Assembly (NCBI RefSeq): GCF_003713065.1
Contig: NZ_CP033433.1
Location: 1,709,001-1,773,000 of the forward strand
DNA length: 64,000 nt
Source of the DNA: Cohnella candidum
GTDB taxonomy: Bacteria > Bacillota > Bacilli > Paenibacillales > Paenibacillaceae
Direction: 5' to 3'
Numbering within the stretch: position 1 is the stretch's first letter; every line of letters begins with the position of its first letter. A program made the translations under genes and the position numbers. A model generated the notes under the pieces. It ran no database searches. It was not told where the DNA came from and was given only the letters and a program-made list of their open reading frames with translations. Shown here one piece after another: positions 26,040 through 34,834 of this stretch.

Positions 26040-26061
26040 ATTTTCAGCTTATTTTCAGCTT
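26040..26061. promoter_or_regulatory. Tandem 11-bp direct repeat, candidate response-regulator site
   Basis: Two perfect adjacent copies of ATTTTCAGCTT lie in the divergent region between the exporter operon and the two-component system. Further TTTCAG at 26003-26008 and the inverted form GGCTGAAAG at 26018-26026 extend the pattern. OmpR/PhoB-type regulators bind direct repeats with one-turn (10-11 bp) spacing, so the regulator at 26134 is the natural candidate. Confidence 0.55.
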
Positions 26062-26133
26062 GTACTCATTCCCGCTTCATCCGTTTCCATTACAATCGAG
26101 GTATAGGAATTCATCGGACGGAGGATTCGCCGA

Positions 26134-26817
26134 ATGCCCCAAGACAAAGGAATCAAGGTTCTGCTCGTGGATGACGAACCGAACATTTTGCAATTCCTCG
26201 AGATGGGATTGAAGAACGAGGGCTATCAGGTTCGCACCGCGAATGACGGCGCAGAAGGCTTGTCCGTTTTCCGCGACTTCTGCCCGCATATCGTCATCCT
26301 GGATGTCATGATGCCGCAGCTGGACGGCTTCGAAGTGTGCCGCAGGATGAAGCAGATTCAACCCGTGGCCGTCATCATGCTGACGGCGAAGGAAGAGCCG
26401 GAGGATCGGGTGCGCGGACTTACGATCGGCGCCGACGACTACATGCCCAAGCCGTTCAGCTTCGAAGAGCTGTTAGCCCGGATCCATGCGAGGATCCGCA
26501 ACCAATTCCCGAATTTGCTGGAGGAAGTCGCCGCGGGACCGTTCCGGATCGACGACCGCCGCAAGGAAATCCGGATGAATAATCAACCGCTGGAGCTGTC
26601 GCCGACGGAGTACGACCTGCTCCGGCTGCTGCTGCTGGAGAACGGATACGTGCTCAGCAAAAGCGTGATATTGGACCGCGTGTGGGGTTACGATTTCGGC
26701 GGGGAAGAAAACATCGTCGAAGTGTACATCCGCTCCTTGAGGGAGAAAATCGGCGATCGCGAGCATCAGAGAATCCGTACGATCCGGGGAGCCGGCTATC
26801 GGATGGACCTGGCATGA
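26134..26817 (+). CDS. OmpR/PhoB-type response regulator
   Basis: A 227-residue regulator: receiver with LLVDDEPNILQFL, acceptor Asp in VILDVMMPQLDGFE near residue 57, Thr in IMLTAKEE and Lys in YMPKPFSFEE; winged helix at the C-terminus with NIVEVYIRSLREKIGD and TIRGAGYRMD. Start ATG has GGAGG eight bases upstream. The stop overlaps the kinase ATG by 4 bp. Divergent from the YknXYZ/MacAB-like operon with a tandem 11-bp repeat between them, so it probably controls that exporter. Confidence 0.95.
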   Translation: MPQDKGIKVLLVDDEPNILQFLEMGLKNEGYQVRTANDGAEGLSVFRDFCPHIVILDVMMPQLDGFEVCRRMKQIQPVAVIMLTAKEEPEDRVRGLTIGADDYMPKPFSFEELLARIHARIRNQFPNLLEEVAAGPFRIDDRRKEIRMNNQPLELSPTEYDLLRLLLLENGYVLSKSVILDRVWGYDFGGEENIVEVYIRSLREKIGDREHQRIRTIRGAGYRMDLA

Positions 26818-28253
26818 GGATGAATTCCCTCCGCTCGCAGCTTCTCATCCGGTCGCTCCTGCTGCTGCTCGCGATTTTGGTCGGCGTCGGGGTCGTGCAA
26901 TACCTGTTCATGGAACGGTTCCTTTACCGGAACAAAGCGGACGCCATCCGCAGGCAAATCTTGTCCGTTCCCGGCGACGTCTGGCAGCGGTTTTCCGAGG
27001 GCATGCGCCGGGGCCGCGAATTTCCGGTGTTCATCCTCTCCTCTTCTTCGGTCGTCTATCGAGATCCGGACGGCAATCTGACGGAAATCGGACCGGATGC
27101 CGATGAGGACGCTGCCCCGAAGCTCAATGAGGAATTGCTGAAAGAAACGCTCGCTTCGCCGGAAAGAGAACGCGGAAGGATCTCCTATCGGATTTCCAAA
27201 AACGAACGAGGCGTAGAACAACTCGTCGTCATGCAGGCGGTGCGCTCCTTCGGCGGCATGAGCGGGATCGTCCAGGTCAGTACGAACACCGGCCCGATTA
27301 AAGCCGACGCTTACCGTCAATTAGCGCTCTATTCCGGAATCGCCGTGCTCGCGCTGATGCTGGGCTGGCTTCTGTTCCGCCCCGTCATTAAACGCACCTT
27401 GATTCCGCTGCACCGGGTCACCCGCACGTTGGAAAGGATCGACGCGGGCAGCCTGGGGGAAAGGCTTCCCTCGAAGCAAGGACAAGCGGAGATCGACCTG
27501 CTGGCGGCTTCGACCAACCGGATGCTCGAAAGGTTAGAGCAGTCATTCCGCTCGGAGCAGGAAGGCAAAGAAAGAATGCGCAGGTTCGTCGCCGACGCCT
27601 CGCATGAATTGCGGACCCCGCTCACTTCGATTCACGGATTTCTGGAAATTCTGCTCCGGGGAGCCGCCTCCCATCCTGAGCAGCTGGAACAAGCCTTGCG
27701 CAGCATGCATGGGGAGTCCAAACGGATGGGCAAGCTCGTTCAAGACCTGCTGCTGCTCGCCAAGCTGGACCGCAATCCGGAGCTGCATCCGGACGTAACG
27801 GACCTCAACGGTATCCTGCGGGAAATGGAACCCCACCTTCGGCTCCTTGCCGAGGACCGGCAAGTCATTTTCGAGCTTCGGACGCTGCCTCCGGCGAAAC
27901 TCGACTCGGACAAGATCAAGCAAGTGCTGCTGAATCTGTTCCAGAACGCGGTTCAGCATACGGATCCGGCGCGCGGGGAAATCCGCGTTTCGACTGAAAT
28001 CGCCGCCGGGGGCATCGCTTGGAGCGTCGGCGATAACGGCTCGGGAATCCCGGCCGGCCATCTGCCGCGGCTGTTCGACCGCTTTTACCGGGTGGACGAG
28101 TCTCGGGCCCGCGCCTACGGCGGAACCGGACTCGGCTTGTCGATCAGCAAAGCCATCGTCGAATGGCACGGCGGAACGCTAACCGCCCGGAGCGAGCCCG
28201 GACGCGGCAGCCGATTCACGGTGCTCTTGCCGGTTGAGGAACCGGGCGTATGA
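26814..28253 (+). CDS. Membrane sensor histidine kinase
   Basis: A 479-residue classical kinase. First helix at residues 10-32, an outside sensor of about 145 residues, second helix near 175-195, HAMP (about 198-250), HisKA with the acceptor His in VADASHELRTPLTSIHG near residue 263, and ATPase domain (NLFQNAVQHTDP, GDNGSGIPAGHLPRLFDRF, GGTGLGLSISKAI). The sensor domain has no recognisable fold. The frame is open upstream inside the regulator gene; the ATG at 26814 overlaps the regulator stop. It ends at a terminator, so the regulator and kinase form a two-gene operon. Confidence 0.94.
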   Translation: MRMNSLRSQLLIRSLLLLLAILVGVGVVQYLFMERFLYRNKADAIRRQILSVPGDVWQRFSEGMRRGREFPVFILSSSSVVYRDPDGNLTEIGPDADEDAAPKLNEELLKETLASPERERGRISYRISKNERGVEQLVVMQAVRSFGGMSGIVQVSTNTGPIKADAYRQLALYSGIAVLALMLGWLLFRPVIKRTLIPLHRVTRTLERIDAGSLGERLPSKQGQAEIDLLAASTNRMLERLEQSFRSEQEGKERMRRFVADASHELRTPLTSIHGFLEILLRGAASHPEQLEQALRSMHGESKRMGKLVQDLLLLAKLDRNPELHPDVTDLNGILREMEPHLRLLAEDRQVIFELRTLPPAKLDSDKIKQVLLNLFQNAVQHTDPARGEIRVSTEIAAGGIAWSVGDNGSGIPAGHLPRLFDRFYRVDESRARAYGGTGLGLSISKAIVEWHGGTLTARSEPGRGSRFTVLLPVEEPGV

Positions 28254-28267
28254 CCGCCAAACGCGAA

Positions 28268-28297
28268 AGGCAGCCCCCAGGGCTGCCTCTTGTTTTG
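28268..28297 (+). terminator. Rho-independent terminator
   Basis: AGGCAGCCC, loop CCA, GGGCTGCCT, then CTTGTTTT. It lies just past the kinase stop codon. Confidence 0.8.
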
Positions 28298-28317
28298 CCG
28301 TCATTCGTCATTCGGCG

Positions 28318-28755
28318 TTATAATGCCTTGCTCATGCGAACGTGCGGAATCCCGGCGTCCAGGAACGTCTCAGTCGATTCGGTGACGTAACCGAGCTTTT
28401 TGTAAAATTCCTCTGCGCTGACTTGCGCGTCCAGCACGGCTTTACGATAGCCCTGAGCGGCTGCGTCCTTCTCCATCGTTTGCACGAGCAGCCTGCCGAC
28501 ACCCGTTCCCCGGTAGGATTTAAGCACCGCGATCCGCTGGAGTTTGGCCGTGCCCGGCTCGTACTCCTTCCACCTCGAGGCGCCGACCGTCCGCCCGTCT
28601 GCCTCGGCAATGAAATGCCGGCACGCGTCGACGGACACGTCATACTCATCCATTTCCAGATCCAGCGGAACCTGCTGTTCCTCGACGAATACTTCCTTGC
28701 GGACGGAGAATGCCCGTTGCAGTTCTTCCTCCGTCGTGACTCTGAGGCAATCCAT
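28318..28755 (-). CDS. GNAT family N-acetyltransferase (ElaA/YjcF-like)
   Basis: A 145-residue GNAT of the group with RKEVFVEEQQVPLDLEMDEYD near residue 20 and HFIAEADGRTVGASR, as in YjcF/ElaA-type proteins. The acetyl-CoA loop is LKSYRGTGVGRLLVQTM near residue 83, followed by AQVSAEEFYKKLGY. The frame opens at 28851, but ATG 28755 has a GGAAAGGAAGAGG purine tract upstream and begins the fold. Single gene, convergent with the kinase. Substrate unknown. Confidence 0.85.
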   Translation of the reverse strand: MDCLRVTTEEELQRAFSVRKEVFVEEQQVPLDLEMDEYDVSVDACRHFIAEADGRTVGASRWKEYEPGTAKLQRIAVLKSYRGTGVGRLLVQTMEKDAAAQGYRKAVLDAQVSAEEFYKKLGYVTESTETFLDAGIPHVRMSKAL

Positions 28756-28941
28756 ATCCCTCTTCCTTTCCGAAACAAGCTTTCCCCAGCATAACGAAAT
28801 CTCCCGATCCGCGCAACGGGAACAGGCGGGACATTCCGCTGCCTTATCCATGGAGAACCAAGCTCAAGCTTCCACCCGAGGCTTCGTGGGGTCGCCGTTC
28901 GGAGCCGGGACCAATCCCGAGACCGCCAGCTTCGTCAAATA

Positions 28942-29673
28942 TTACCATTCTTCCCGCATCATATGATCCGGCATGAGCGGGGCGATCCGGTCGAGCGCCT
29001 CGGAAGTCAGCTCCATCTCCTCGATCTCGGACAAGAACTGGATGAACAGTCTCATCTCCAGATCGATGTCGACGTAGAACCGCCGGAATGCCGGAAAATC
29101 GCGGAGATTCGTCCGCATGTAGCCCGCCATTTCGATCGCCTTCAGGTAGAGGCCTTCAAAGTGCTTCATGAACTTGCGGCTTCTCGCGATCAACCGCTTC
29201 TCCACCATGTCCAAATCCGCGGCGATCGCGCCTGCGTGGCCCGCGGCGTCCGTCAGCCACAGCAAATCATGGTGCAACGGGTCGAATTGCGGGACCGGCT
29301 GACCGGCGTTCAGCGCCTGCAAAATACGAACATATTCCTCCAATTCGTTCACCATGTGATTGAAGAACGTCGGCGGCAGCATGACGTTGACCTTCCCGGC
29401 CAACTGCCGGGAAAGGATATCCAGCTTGAAGGCTCGCAAAGCGGCGGTCTGGCCGTAAGCCTCCCGGTTCAACGCGGATAAATCCGCCGCCGGGACCGCC
29501 GCTCGAGCTTGCGCCAGCAAACGGTCGAAGGTCGCGATGAAGATTTGGGCCTTTTGTACGTCCGCCGTCTCCGTCGGAGCCAGCGTCAGCAGAATGAACC
29601 TCGAATGATCTCCCAAGATCTGAAGCCAAAATCGGTGCTCGAATAAAGCGTCGTCCGCCCGAATGTCTTCCAA
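28942..29673 (-). CDS. DUF2935 family protein
   Basis: A 243-residue all-helical protein of the DUF2935 type, seen mostly in Firmicutes. Two similar helical halves each carry acidic/His residues (ALFEHRFWLQILGDHSRFIL at the start and FDPLHHDLLWLTDAAGHAGAIAADLD near residue 140), suggesting a ferritin-like or metal-binding four-helix fold. The start codon appears to be TTG, with GAGAGGAG about 12 bases upstream. It lies 78 bp after the CobW-type GTPase gene on the same strand. Function unknown. Confidence 0.82.
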   Translation of the reverse strand: MEDIRADDALFEHRFWLQILGDHSRFILLTLAPTETADVQKAQIFIATFDRLLAQARAAVPAADLSALNREAYGQTAALRAFKLDILSRQLAGKVNVMLPPTFFNHMVNELEEYVRILQALNAGQPVPQFDPLHHDLLWLTDAAGHAGAIAADLDMVEKRLIARSRKFMKHFEGLYLKAIEMAGYMRTNLRDFPAFRRFYVDIDLEMRLFIQFLSEIEEMELTSEALDRIAPLMPDHMMREEW

Positions 29674-29751
29674 TTTCCGTCACGCTCCTCTCGCCCATCC
29701 CTATGCCGTTCCGCATGTCCTTTATGCGGTGGGCGGGGACTGGCAAGCGGC

Positions 29752-30720
29752 TCAGTTCCGGTCTTCGGCGGTCAGCTTGTCCAGCTCCGCATCCAAGTCG
29801 GATTCCGAGAAATCCTCCCCGATGAACACCAGCACGTCGTGGACCGTCTTCTGCGGCCGAATTGGCAGGAAATCGCTTTGGCGGTACGCGTACTGAAACA
29901 GATACCGGTTGGCCGTATCGCGGAACGACACGATGCCCTTGGCCCGGTAGACGCCTTCCGGAAGGCGTCCGACGAAAGCCTCGAATGCATGGCTGTCGAC
30001 AGGGCCTTTCAGGTAACGGGTCATCGCGCGGACATGGTGGTGGCCATGGTGATGCTCATGATGATGCTCGTGCCGATGTTCTTGATCGGCCGTTTGCGCA
30101 GGAAGGCCCTCGTGAATCCCATAAATCCGTTCAGGATCGAGCTCAGCGCCCACCGTCTGCACGATCGCCGCTCCTGCGTTCCAGTCCGCGAGCCGCTCCG
30201 CCAGCTCGTCCCGTTCCGCCGGCGCGACCAAATCCGTTTTGTTCAGCACGACCAGCGAAGCCGCGCGGATTTGATCCTGCATGAGCCGGTAGGTTTTACC
30301 GGTTCCGATGCGCATCCGGTCGAGAAGATGCCGGGCGTCCACGACCGTGACGACGCCCTTCAGCTCGATCCTGCCGTAGAAGGAGGCTTCCGTCACGCCG
30401 TCGATGATTTCCAAAGGTTCCGCGACGCCCGTGGATTCGATCCAGATCACGTCCGGATCGTGCTCCTTCACCAGGCTCATCAACTCCACGCCGAGATCGG
30501 CCCGCACCGTGCAGCAAATGCAGCCGCCCAGCATTTCCGCCATCGGCACCTCGGTGCCGACGAGCATGCCGTCCAGGTTCACGTCCCCCGCTTCGTTCAT
30601 GAGCACGGCGGGTTTCCACCCGCGGCCGTTCGCGTCATCGATCAAGCGCCTGAGCAACGTCGTTTTGCCGCTGCCGAGAAATCCCGTCAGCAAGTACACC
30701 GGCACGGTGCGTTCCACCAT
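29752..30720 (-). CDS. COG0523/CobW-type metallochaperone GTPase
   Basis: A 322-residue G3E GTPase. Walker A GFLGSGKTT at residues 13-21, the metal-binding motif GCICC at 66-70, the Walker B-like IESTGVAEP near 100, and guanine-recognition NKTDL near 165. A His-rich stretch (HRHEHHHEHHHGHHH) near residue 222 links to the C-terminal CobW_C domain, a typical zinc or nickel store. Such proteins deliver Zn, Ni or Co to target enzymes, often under metal limitation. The frame begins at 30741, but ATG 30720 has GGAGAG nine bases upstream. A terminator-like hairpin lies only about 25 bp before it. Confidence 0.92.
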   Translation of the reverse strand: MVERTVPVYLLTGFLGSGKTTLLRRLIDDANGRGWKPAVLMNEAGDVNLDGMLVGTEVPMAEMLGGCICCTVRADLGVELMSLVKEHDPDVIWIESTGVAEPLEIIDGVTEASFYGRIELKGVVTVVDARHLLDRMRIGTGKTYRLMQDQIRAASLVVLNKTDLVAPAERDELAERLADWNAGAAIVQTVGAELDPERIYGIHEGLPAQTADQEHRHEHHHEHHHGHHHVRAMTRYLKGPVDSHAFEAFVGRLPEGVYRAKGIVSFRDTANRYLFQYAYRQSDFLPIRPQKTVHDVLVFIGEDFSESDLDAELDKLTAEDRN

Positions 30721-30743
30721 TTCCGCCACTCTCCTTCGCATTT

Positions 30744-30773
30744 AAAAGCGCCGCAGCTTATGGCTGCGGCGCT
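30744..30773 (-). terminator. Terminator or attenuator hairpin
   Basis: AGCGCCGCAG pairs with CTGCGGCGCT around a 7-base loop; read on the minus strand it is followed by TTTTAAA. It closes the aldo/keto reductase gene and ends about 25 bp before the CobW-type start codon, so it may also limit read-through into that gene. Confidence 0.7.
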
Positions 30774-30791
30774 CGATCATCGCTTCGTTGT

Positions 30792-31703
30792 TCAAGCTTC
30801 CTGCGGATGGCCCGCTTCCACGAGCTCGACCGCCGCGGCGTTCGCTTCCACCTGCGCAACGTCTTTGCAGCCTGGGATGACGGTCGTCACGGCCGGGTGC
30901 TTCAAGCACCAAGCCAGCGCCCATGCCGCCATGTTCGTGCCTGCCGGCACCTCTTCGCGGCCGATCCGTTCGACTTCGCGCATCTGCTCGTCGATTTCTT
31001 CCCGATTGCGGCGGGAACGGACGTCGCTGGCGTCGAACGCAGTGCCCGGCTTGTATTTGCCGCTCAAGAAGCCGCTCGCCAAGGGGACCCGGGCAAGTAC
31101 GCCGAGGTTTTGTTCCAGACAGGAAGGAAACACTTCGGCCTCCGGCTTGCGGTCCAGCCGGTTATACACGACCTGGATCGCTTCCGCGCCGACCTGTGAG
31201 GCCTGCGACGTTTGGTGGATATTCTGGTTGGAGCCGATCGAGATGCCCAAGTGCCGGATTTTCCCCGCCTCCACCTGGCGGTTTAAAGTGTCCCACAACG
31301 CGTCCTGGTCGAAAGAAGCGTCAGGCCCGGAATGGAACTGGTAAAGATCGACGTAGTCCGTTTTCAAAGCTTTCAGCGAAGCTTCCAACTGCGCGACCAC
31401 GCCTTGGGGATCGAAGGAATCCGTGCGTTCGAACGGGCGGTGAAAATGATGGCCGAATTTCGTCGCGAGAATCCAGTCGCTCCGGTTTCCCTTGATCGAT
31501 TCGCCGATCAACGATTCCGACAGGTGGTCGCCGTAGCATTCCGCGGTATCGATCAGGTTGATGCCGAGCTCCTTGGCCCTGCCCAAAATCGCGTCCGCTT
31601 CCTGCTGCGAATATGTACGGCCCCATTCTCCGCCGAACTGCCACGTGCCGACTCCGACGACGGATACGCGCAATCCGGTTTTCCCTAAAACCCGATACTT
31701 CAC
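30792..31703 (-). CDS. Aldo/keto reductase
   Basis: A 303-residue NADPH-dependent oxidoreductase of the AKR (beta/alpha)8 fold. Seen: LGKTGLRVSVVGVGTWQFGG at the start, catalytic Asp/Tyr in NLIDTAECYGDHLSES near 50-58, Lys in WILATKFGHH near 78, YVDLYQFHSGPD near 118 and the coenzyme-binding GCKDVAQVEANAAA at the C-terminus. The start is GTG after an AGGAGGGG site. Substrate unknown. Co-oriented with YbjQ 12 bp upstream, so a two-gene operon ending at the hairpin near 30760. Confidence 0.9.
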   Translation of the reverse strand: MKYRVLGKTGLRVSVVGVGTWQFGGEWGRTYSQQEADAILGRAKELGINLIDTAECYGDHLSESLIGESIKGNRSDWILATKFGHHFHRPFERTDSFDPQGVVAQLEASLKALKTDYVDLYQFHSGPDASFDQDALWDTLNRQVEAGKIRHLGISIGSNQNIHQTSQASQVGAEAIQVVYNRLDRKPEAEVFPSCLEQNLGVLARVPLASGFLSGKYKPGTAFDASDVRSRRNREEIDEQMREVERIGREEVPAGTNMAAWALAWCLKHPAVTTVIPGCKDVAQVEANAAAVELVEAGHPQEA

Positions 31704-31715
31704 CGTTTCCCCTCC

Positions 31716-32033
31716 TTAAGGTTCTACTTTAACGGCCGTCCCGCTGGTCGCGACCATCAGCATGCCTTCGCGGACGACTTCGTAGTCGACGTCCACGCCG
31801 ACGATGGCGTTGGCGCCCAGACGCTGCGCTTGCGCGACCATTTCCGAAATCGCGATGTCGCGCGCTTCCTTCAGCTTGCTCTCGTAAGAGCCGGCGCGGC
31901 CGCCGACGACATCGGTGATCGAAGCAAGGAAGTCCCGGAAGATATTCGCTCCCATGATCGTCTCTCCGTTTACGATGCCCATATACTGCGTAATGCGATA
32001 GCCTTCAACGTTCGGTGTAGTCGTAACCAGCAT
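31716..32033 (-). CDS. YbjQ/UPF0145 family protein
   Basis: A 105-residue protein of the YbjQ family, a pentameric fold once named a heavy-metal-binding domain. Typical features: [19 protein letters not shown] at the start, [17 protein letters not shown] in the middle and [14 protein letters not shown] near the end. Start ATG follows AAGGAGG. The cellular role is not known. First gene of the pair with the aldo/keto reductase. Confidence 0.9.
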   Translation of the reverse strand: MLVTTTPNVEGYRITQYMGIVNGETIMGANIFRDFLASITDVVGGRAGSYESKLKEARDIAISEMVAQAQRLGANAIVGVDVDYEVVREGMLMVATSGTAVKVEP

Positions 32034-32120
32034 GAGGCCGCCTCCTTAAATAAAAGTACGCCTCATTTTACCATAGCCGGAAACGGGCAACCAAGCCGAA
32101 GCCCATTCTTAGCGCAATCT

Positions 32121-34097
32121 TTAGGATAAATAACGGGCGGGTGAAAACACGCTCTGGAACTGCTCGCGCGCCCTTTCCCTCATCTCGTCGTCGAAGCCGG
32201 AAAGATCGGCAAGCAGCGATAAGCTGTCCTTCGGCTCCTTGCCGTTCGCGTTTACGCTCCCCGCGTAAATCATCCATTGCGCCAAGTCGTCCGCAGCACG
32301 GATCCGGTCGAAGGAATGGTGGTACCAGATTGACGCCCGTTCCAGATAAGCCTGAGGCTCAAACGGATTCAGCTCGACCACTTTCGTGAAAGATCCGATC
32401 GCGTCGTCGTACCGGTACAGTTTTTTGTAAACGAGGCCCAGATTGTAATGCCCTTTAGGGTCCTCCGGCCTCAGCTTCGCGTAGGTGAGCGTGTCGCGGA
32501 GCGCGGAATCGTATTCGTCCAGCTTAAAATGCAAGTAGCCTCGCAGCCACAGCAATTTGGCGTTCGTTGCGTCGAGCGAGAGCCCCTTGTTGCAGTCTTC
32601 CACCGCTTCCGCCCACTTCTCGGCCGCGGCCCGGCAGCGGGCTCTCCGGTCGTAGATTTGCGGATTGTCCGGCTCGGAGGCGATCGCGCGCGAATATTCC
32701 TTCTCGGCGAGGTCCCAGTTTTCCATCCCGACATACAGTTCCGCGAGCGCATACGCGGTTTTGCTGTCGTTCTTCAGAGAGGGGTCCCGTTTGACGGCGC
32801 TCTGGATGTCCAGCAGCGCGTCTTCGTAACGATCTTGCATATAAAGGGCGAAGCTGCGTCTCATGTAATCGTCGGCTTTGTCCTCGAATTCCAACGCGCG
32901 CGTATAGGCGGACTCCGCTTCTTCGAAACGGTCGCCGTCAATGGCGAGTTCCCCGCGCTGCCGCCAATTAAGCGGATCCTTCGGTTCGAGTTCGGTCAAT
33001 AGGCGGTTTTCCGCCAACGCTTCGTCTAGGCGCTCCGCTTCGCGCAAAGCGTCGGAAAGCCAGTAGCGCACGACCATGTTATCGGGAAAATGCGCTTTGG
33101 CGTCCTGAAGAACCATGATCGCTTCATCGTACTTATCCTGATGCCGGAGCGTCGTGCAAAGCTCGAGATATACGGGCATCCACACGGGATTACGGCTTTT
33201 CACCTCATACAGCAGCGATTCGGACTCCGTCAGGCGTCCCATGTTCCGCAGGACGGCGGCTTTCCGAAGCTGCAGCTCCGCTGCATCCGGAAAATCCCGC
33301 AAAGCCCGCTCTACCGCCGCCAGAGCGTCCGCGTTCCTGCCGAGAGCTTCATACACTTTCGACAGCAACAGACGGAAGCCGAATTCCTCATCCGCCGCCT
33401 GGAGGAAGCTTTTGACCGCGCCGGAGGAATATCTCGTTCGCTTCTTCAACTCCGCGGCGCCTCTGTCAGCTTGCAGGTTCCAGCTGTCGTTCAGCCGGAT
33501 GGCAAGCGAGAGCGCCTTCAAGGCTTCTTCCGGCATGTTCATCGCTTCAAGCGCCTGAGCCTGCCGGTAATAGTAATGCGGAATCGCTTTGTCGGCATCC
33601 TGGGCGGAAAGCCGGAAACACGCTTCGGCTTCTTCGAATTGACCCAACCGCATGTGGACGTTCCCCAGCTCGAAATACGTGGATTCCTTCGCTTCTTCCT
33701 TCCGTTTCAGCGCTTCCCGGAAATCCCGGACCGCTTCGTTCAGTTCCCCCCGCTCGTTATGCAGGATCGCGCGCGAATACCAATGGGCGAACGAACCCGG
33801 GTTCATTCGGATCGCTTCATCCAGGTCGGCCAGCGCCTGGTCTTCCCGGCCTGCCTGTTGCAGGATGCGGGACCTTCTCTCATACGCGGCGGCATACGGC
33901 TTCCGTTCCAGCAGCCGGTCCAGCAGACCGAGCGCCCGGTCCGCATCTCCGTGCTCATGAAGCAGCGAGGCGAACTCGATCGTTTCCTGCGGGCTGAGTC
34001 CGGCGGTCCCGGCTTGACGGTACCACCTGAGGGCGCGGCTCCCATCCCCCGCGCGGTACATGCGGCTTGCCATCCACCTAGAGAATGAACGGAACAT
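32121..34097 (-). CDS. Large tetratricopeptide-repeat protein
   Basis: A 658-residue soluble protein made almost entirely of TPR units. Examples: SLLHEHGDADRALGLLDRLLE, AEWYSRAI-like segments, ALEFEDKADDYMRRSFALYMQD and YNLGLVYKKLYRYDDAIGSF. About fifteen or more units can be traced. There is no signal peptide or membrane helix, and no enzymatic domain. TPR solenoids bind partner proteins, but the partner here is unknown. The frame extends up to 34421, inside the next gene; ATG 34097 with GGGAGGGAT upstream is the real start. A perfect hairpin lies between it and the upstream gene. Confidence 0.88.
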   Translation of the reverse strand: MFRSFSRWMASRMYRAGDGSRALRWYRQAGTAGLSPQETIEFASLLHEHGDADRALGLLDRLLERKPYAAAYERRSRILQQAGREDQALADLDEAIRMNPGSFAHWYSRAILHNERGELNEAVRDFREALKRKEEAKESTYFELGNVHMRLGQFEEAEACFRLSAQDADKAIPHYYYRQAQALEAMNMPEEALKALSLAIRLNDSWNLQADRGAAELKKRTRYSSGAVKSFLQAADEEFGFRLLLSKVYEALGRNADALAAVERALRDFPDAAELQLRKAAVLRNMGRLTESESLLYEVKSRNPVWMPVYLELCTTLRHQDKYDEAIMVLQDAKAHFPDNMVVRYWLSDALREAERLDEALAENRLLTELEPKDPLNWRQRGELAIDGDRFEEAESAYTRALEFEDKADDYMRRSFALYMQDRYEDALLDIQSAVKRDPSLKNDSKTAYALAELYVGMENWDLAEKEYSRAIASEPDNPQIYDRRARCRAAAEKWAEAVEDCNKGLSLDATNAKLLWLRGYLHFKLDEYDSALRDTLTYAKLRPEDPKGHYNLGLVYKKLYRYDDAIGSFTKVVELNPFEPQAYLERASIWYHHSFDRIRAADDLAQWMIYAGSVNANGKEPKDSLSLLADLSGFDDEMRERAREQFQSVFSPARYLS

Positions 34098-34119
34098 GCG
34101 GATCCCTCCCGTATGTAGA

Positions 34120-34147
34120 CGAAGCTGCCGATTCCTCGGCAGCTTCG
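34120..34147. terminator. Intergenic hairpin between two minus-strand genes
   Basis: CGAAGCTGCCGA and TCGGCAGCTTCG pair around TTCC (12-bp stem). There is no clear T-run after it on the minus strand, so it may be a processing or stabilising structure rather than a full terminator. Confidence 0.5.
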
Positions 34148-34672
34148 CTATTGTGAATAACCGTCCGTCGTGTCCGCGCCTTCTTCCACGGCAAATTCGA
34201 AATCGTCGATATCGAACAGTTGAATCGGTACGGAACCTTGCACGACTTTGTCCTGGAACTCCACGTGGTCGGTCAGGACCGGGCAAGGCAGCCGCAGCGA
34301 GGACAATATGATTTCGGTTTCGATCGGATCGAAATTTTCGCCGTATTGCATGTTTTCGACGGCGTTGACGACGACGAACGTGACGTTCTCGTTGATCGGC
34401 ATCGGCGGACTTTCCTTCCACGGGGCAGTCAGCGCGCGCTCCAACTTCTTTTTATTAAACGGATCCTCGAAGAATGCAATCATTTCCCCGATTTTTTCCC
34501 GGACATGGCGTTCGTCTTCCGGGTCTTGCATAATCGGTTCCTCGCTTTCTTTGAGGTCGTACAGCTCCATAACCGTAGAATAGGGAATCCTGTATTCCAC
34601 TGAACGTTTCGGCAGAAGCAGTTGCCCATAAATGGCGATCATAACCGCCTCGATGACAAAACGCCGGCTCAT
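34148..34672 (-). CDS. Conserved hypothetical protein
   Basis: A 174-residue acidic soluble protein that I do not assign to a characterised family. It opens with RRFVIEAVMIAIYGQLLLP and has the long motif YRIPYSTVMELYDLKESEEP near residue 28; the middle holds a charged helix (EKIGEMIAFFEDPFNKKKLERAL) and the tail is acidic. No signal or membrane segment. It is followed 50 bp later by the TPR gene on the same strand and may be co-transcribed with it, which would make it a candidate TPR partner. Confidence 0.75.
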   Translation of the reverse strand: MSRRFVIEAVMIAIYGQLLLPKRSVEYRIPYSTVMELYDLKESEEPIMQDPEDERHVREKIGEMIAFFEDPFNKKKLERALTAPWKESPPMPINENVTFVVVNAVENMQYGENFDPIETEIILSSLRLPCPVLTDHVEFQDKVVQGSVPIQLFDIDDFEFAVEEGADTTDGYSQ

Positions 34673-34834
34673 CTTCCGTCATTCCTTTCCCAAGCTTTCA
34701 CTCCTGAAGCGTCTTTGCATTGGTTCTCATTATAACATAAAATGCCGGACGTGAAGCCTTCGAATGCGATATAATGAACGGAGAATGTTTCCGTAAACCC
34801 GCTTTGCATAAGTCGAGAGGAGAGTTGCCGAATC

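Noticed and set aside
28850-28966. A 38-codon plus-strand frame opening MENQAQASTRGF that looked a little like a small spore protein
   Set aside because: No ribosome binding site upstream, no match to the known gamma-type spore protein pattern, and its end overlaps the DUF2935 coding region.
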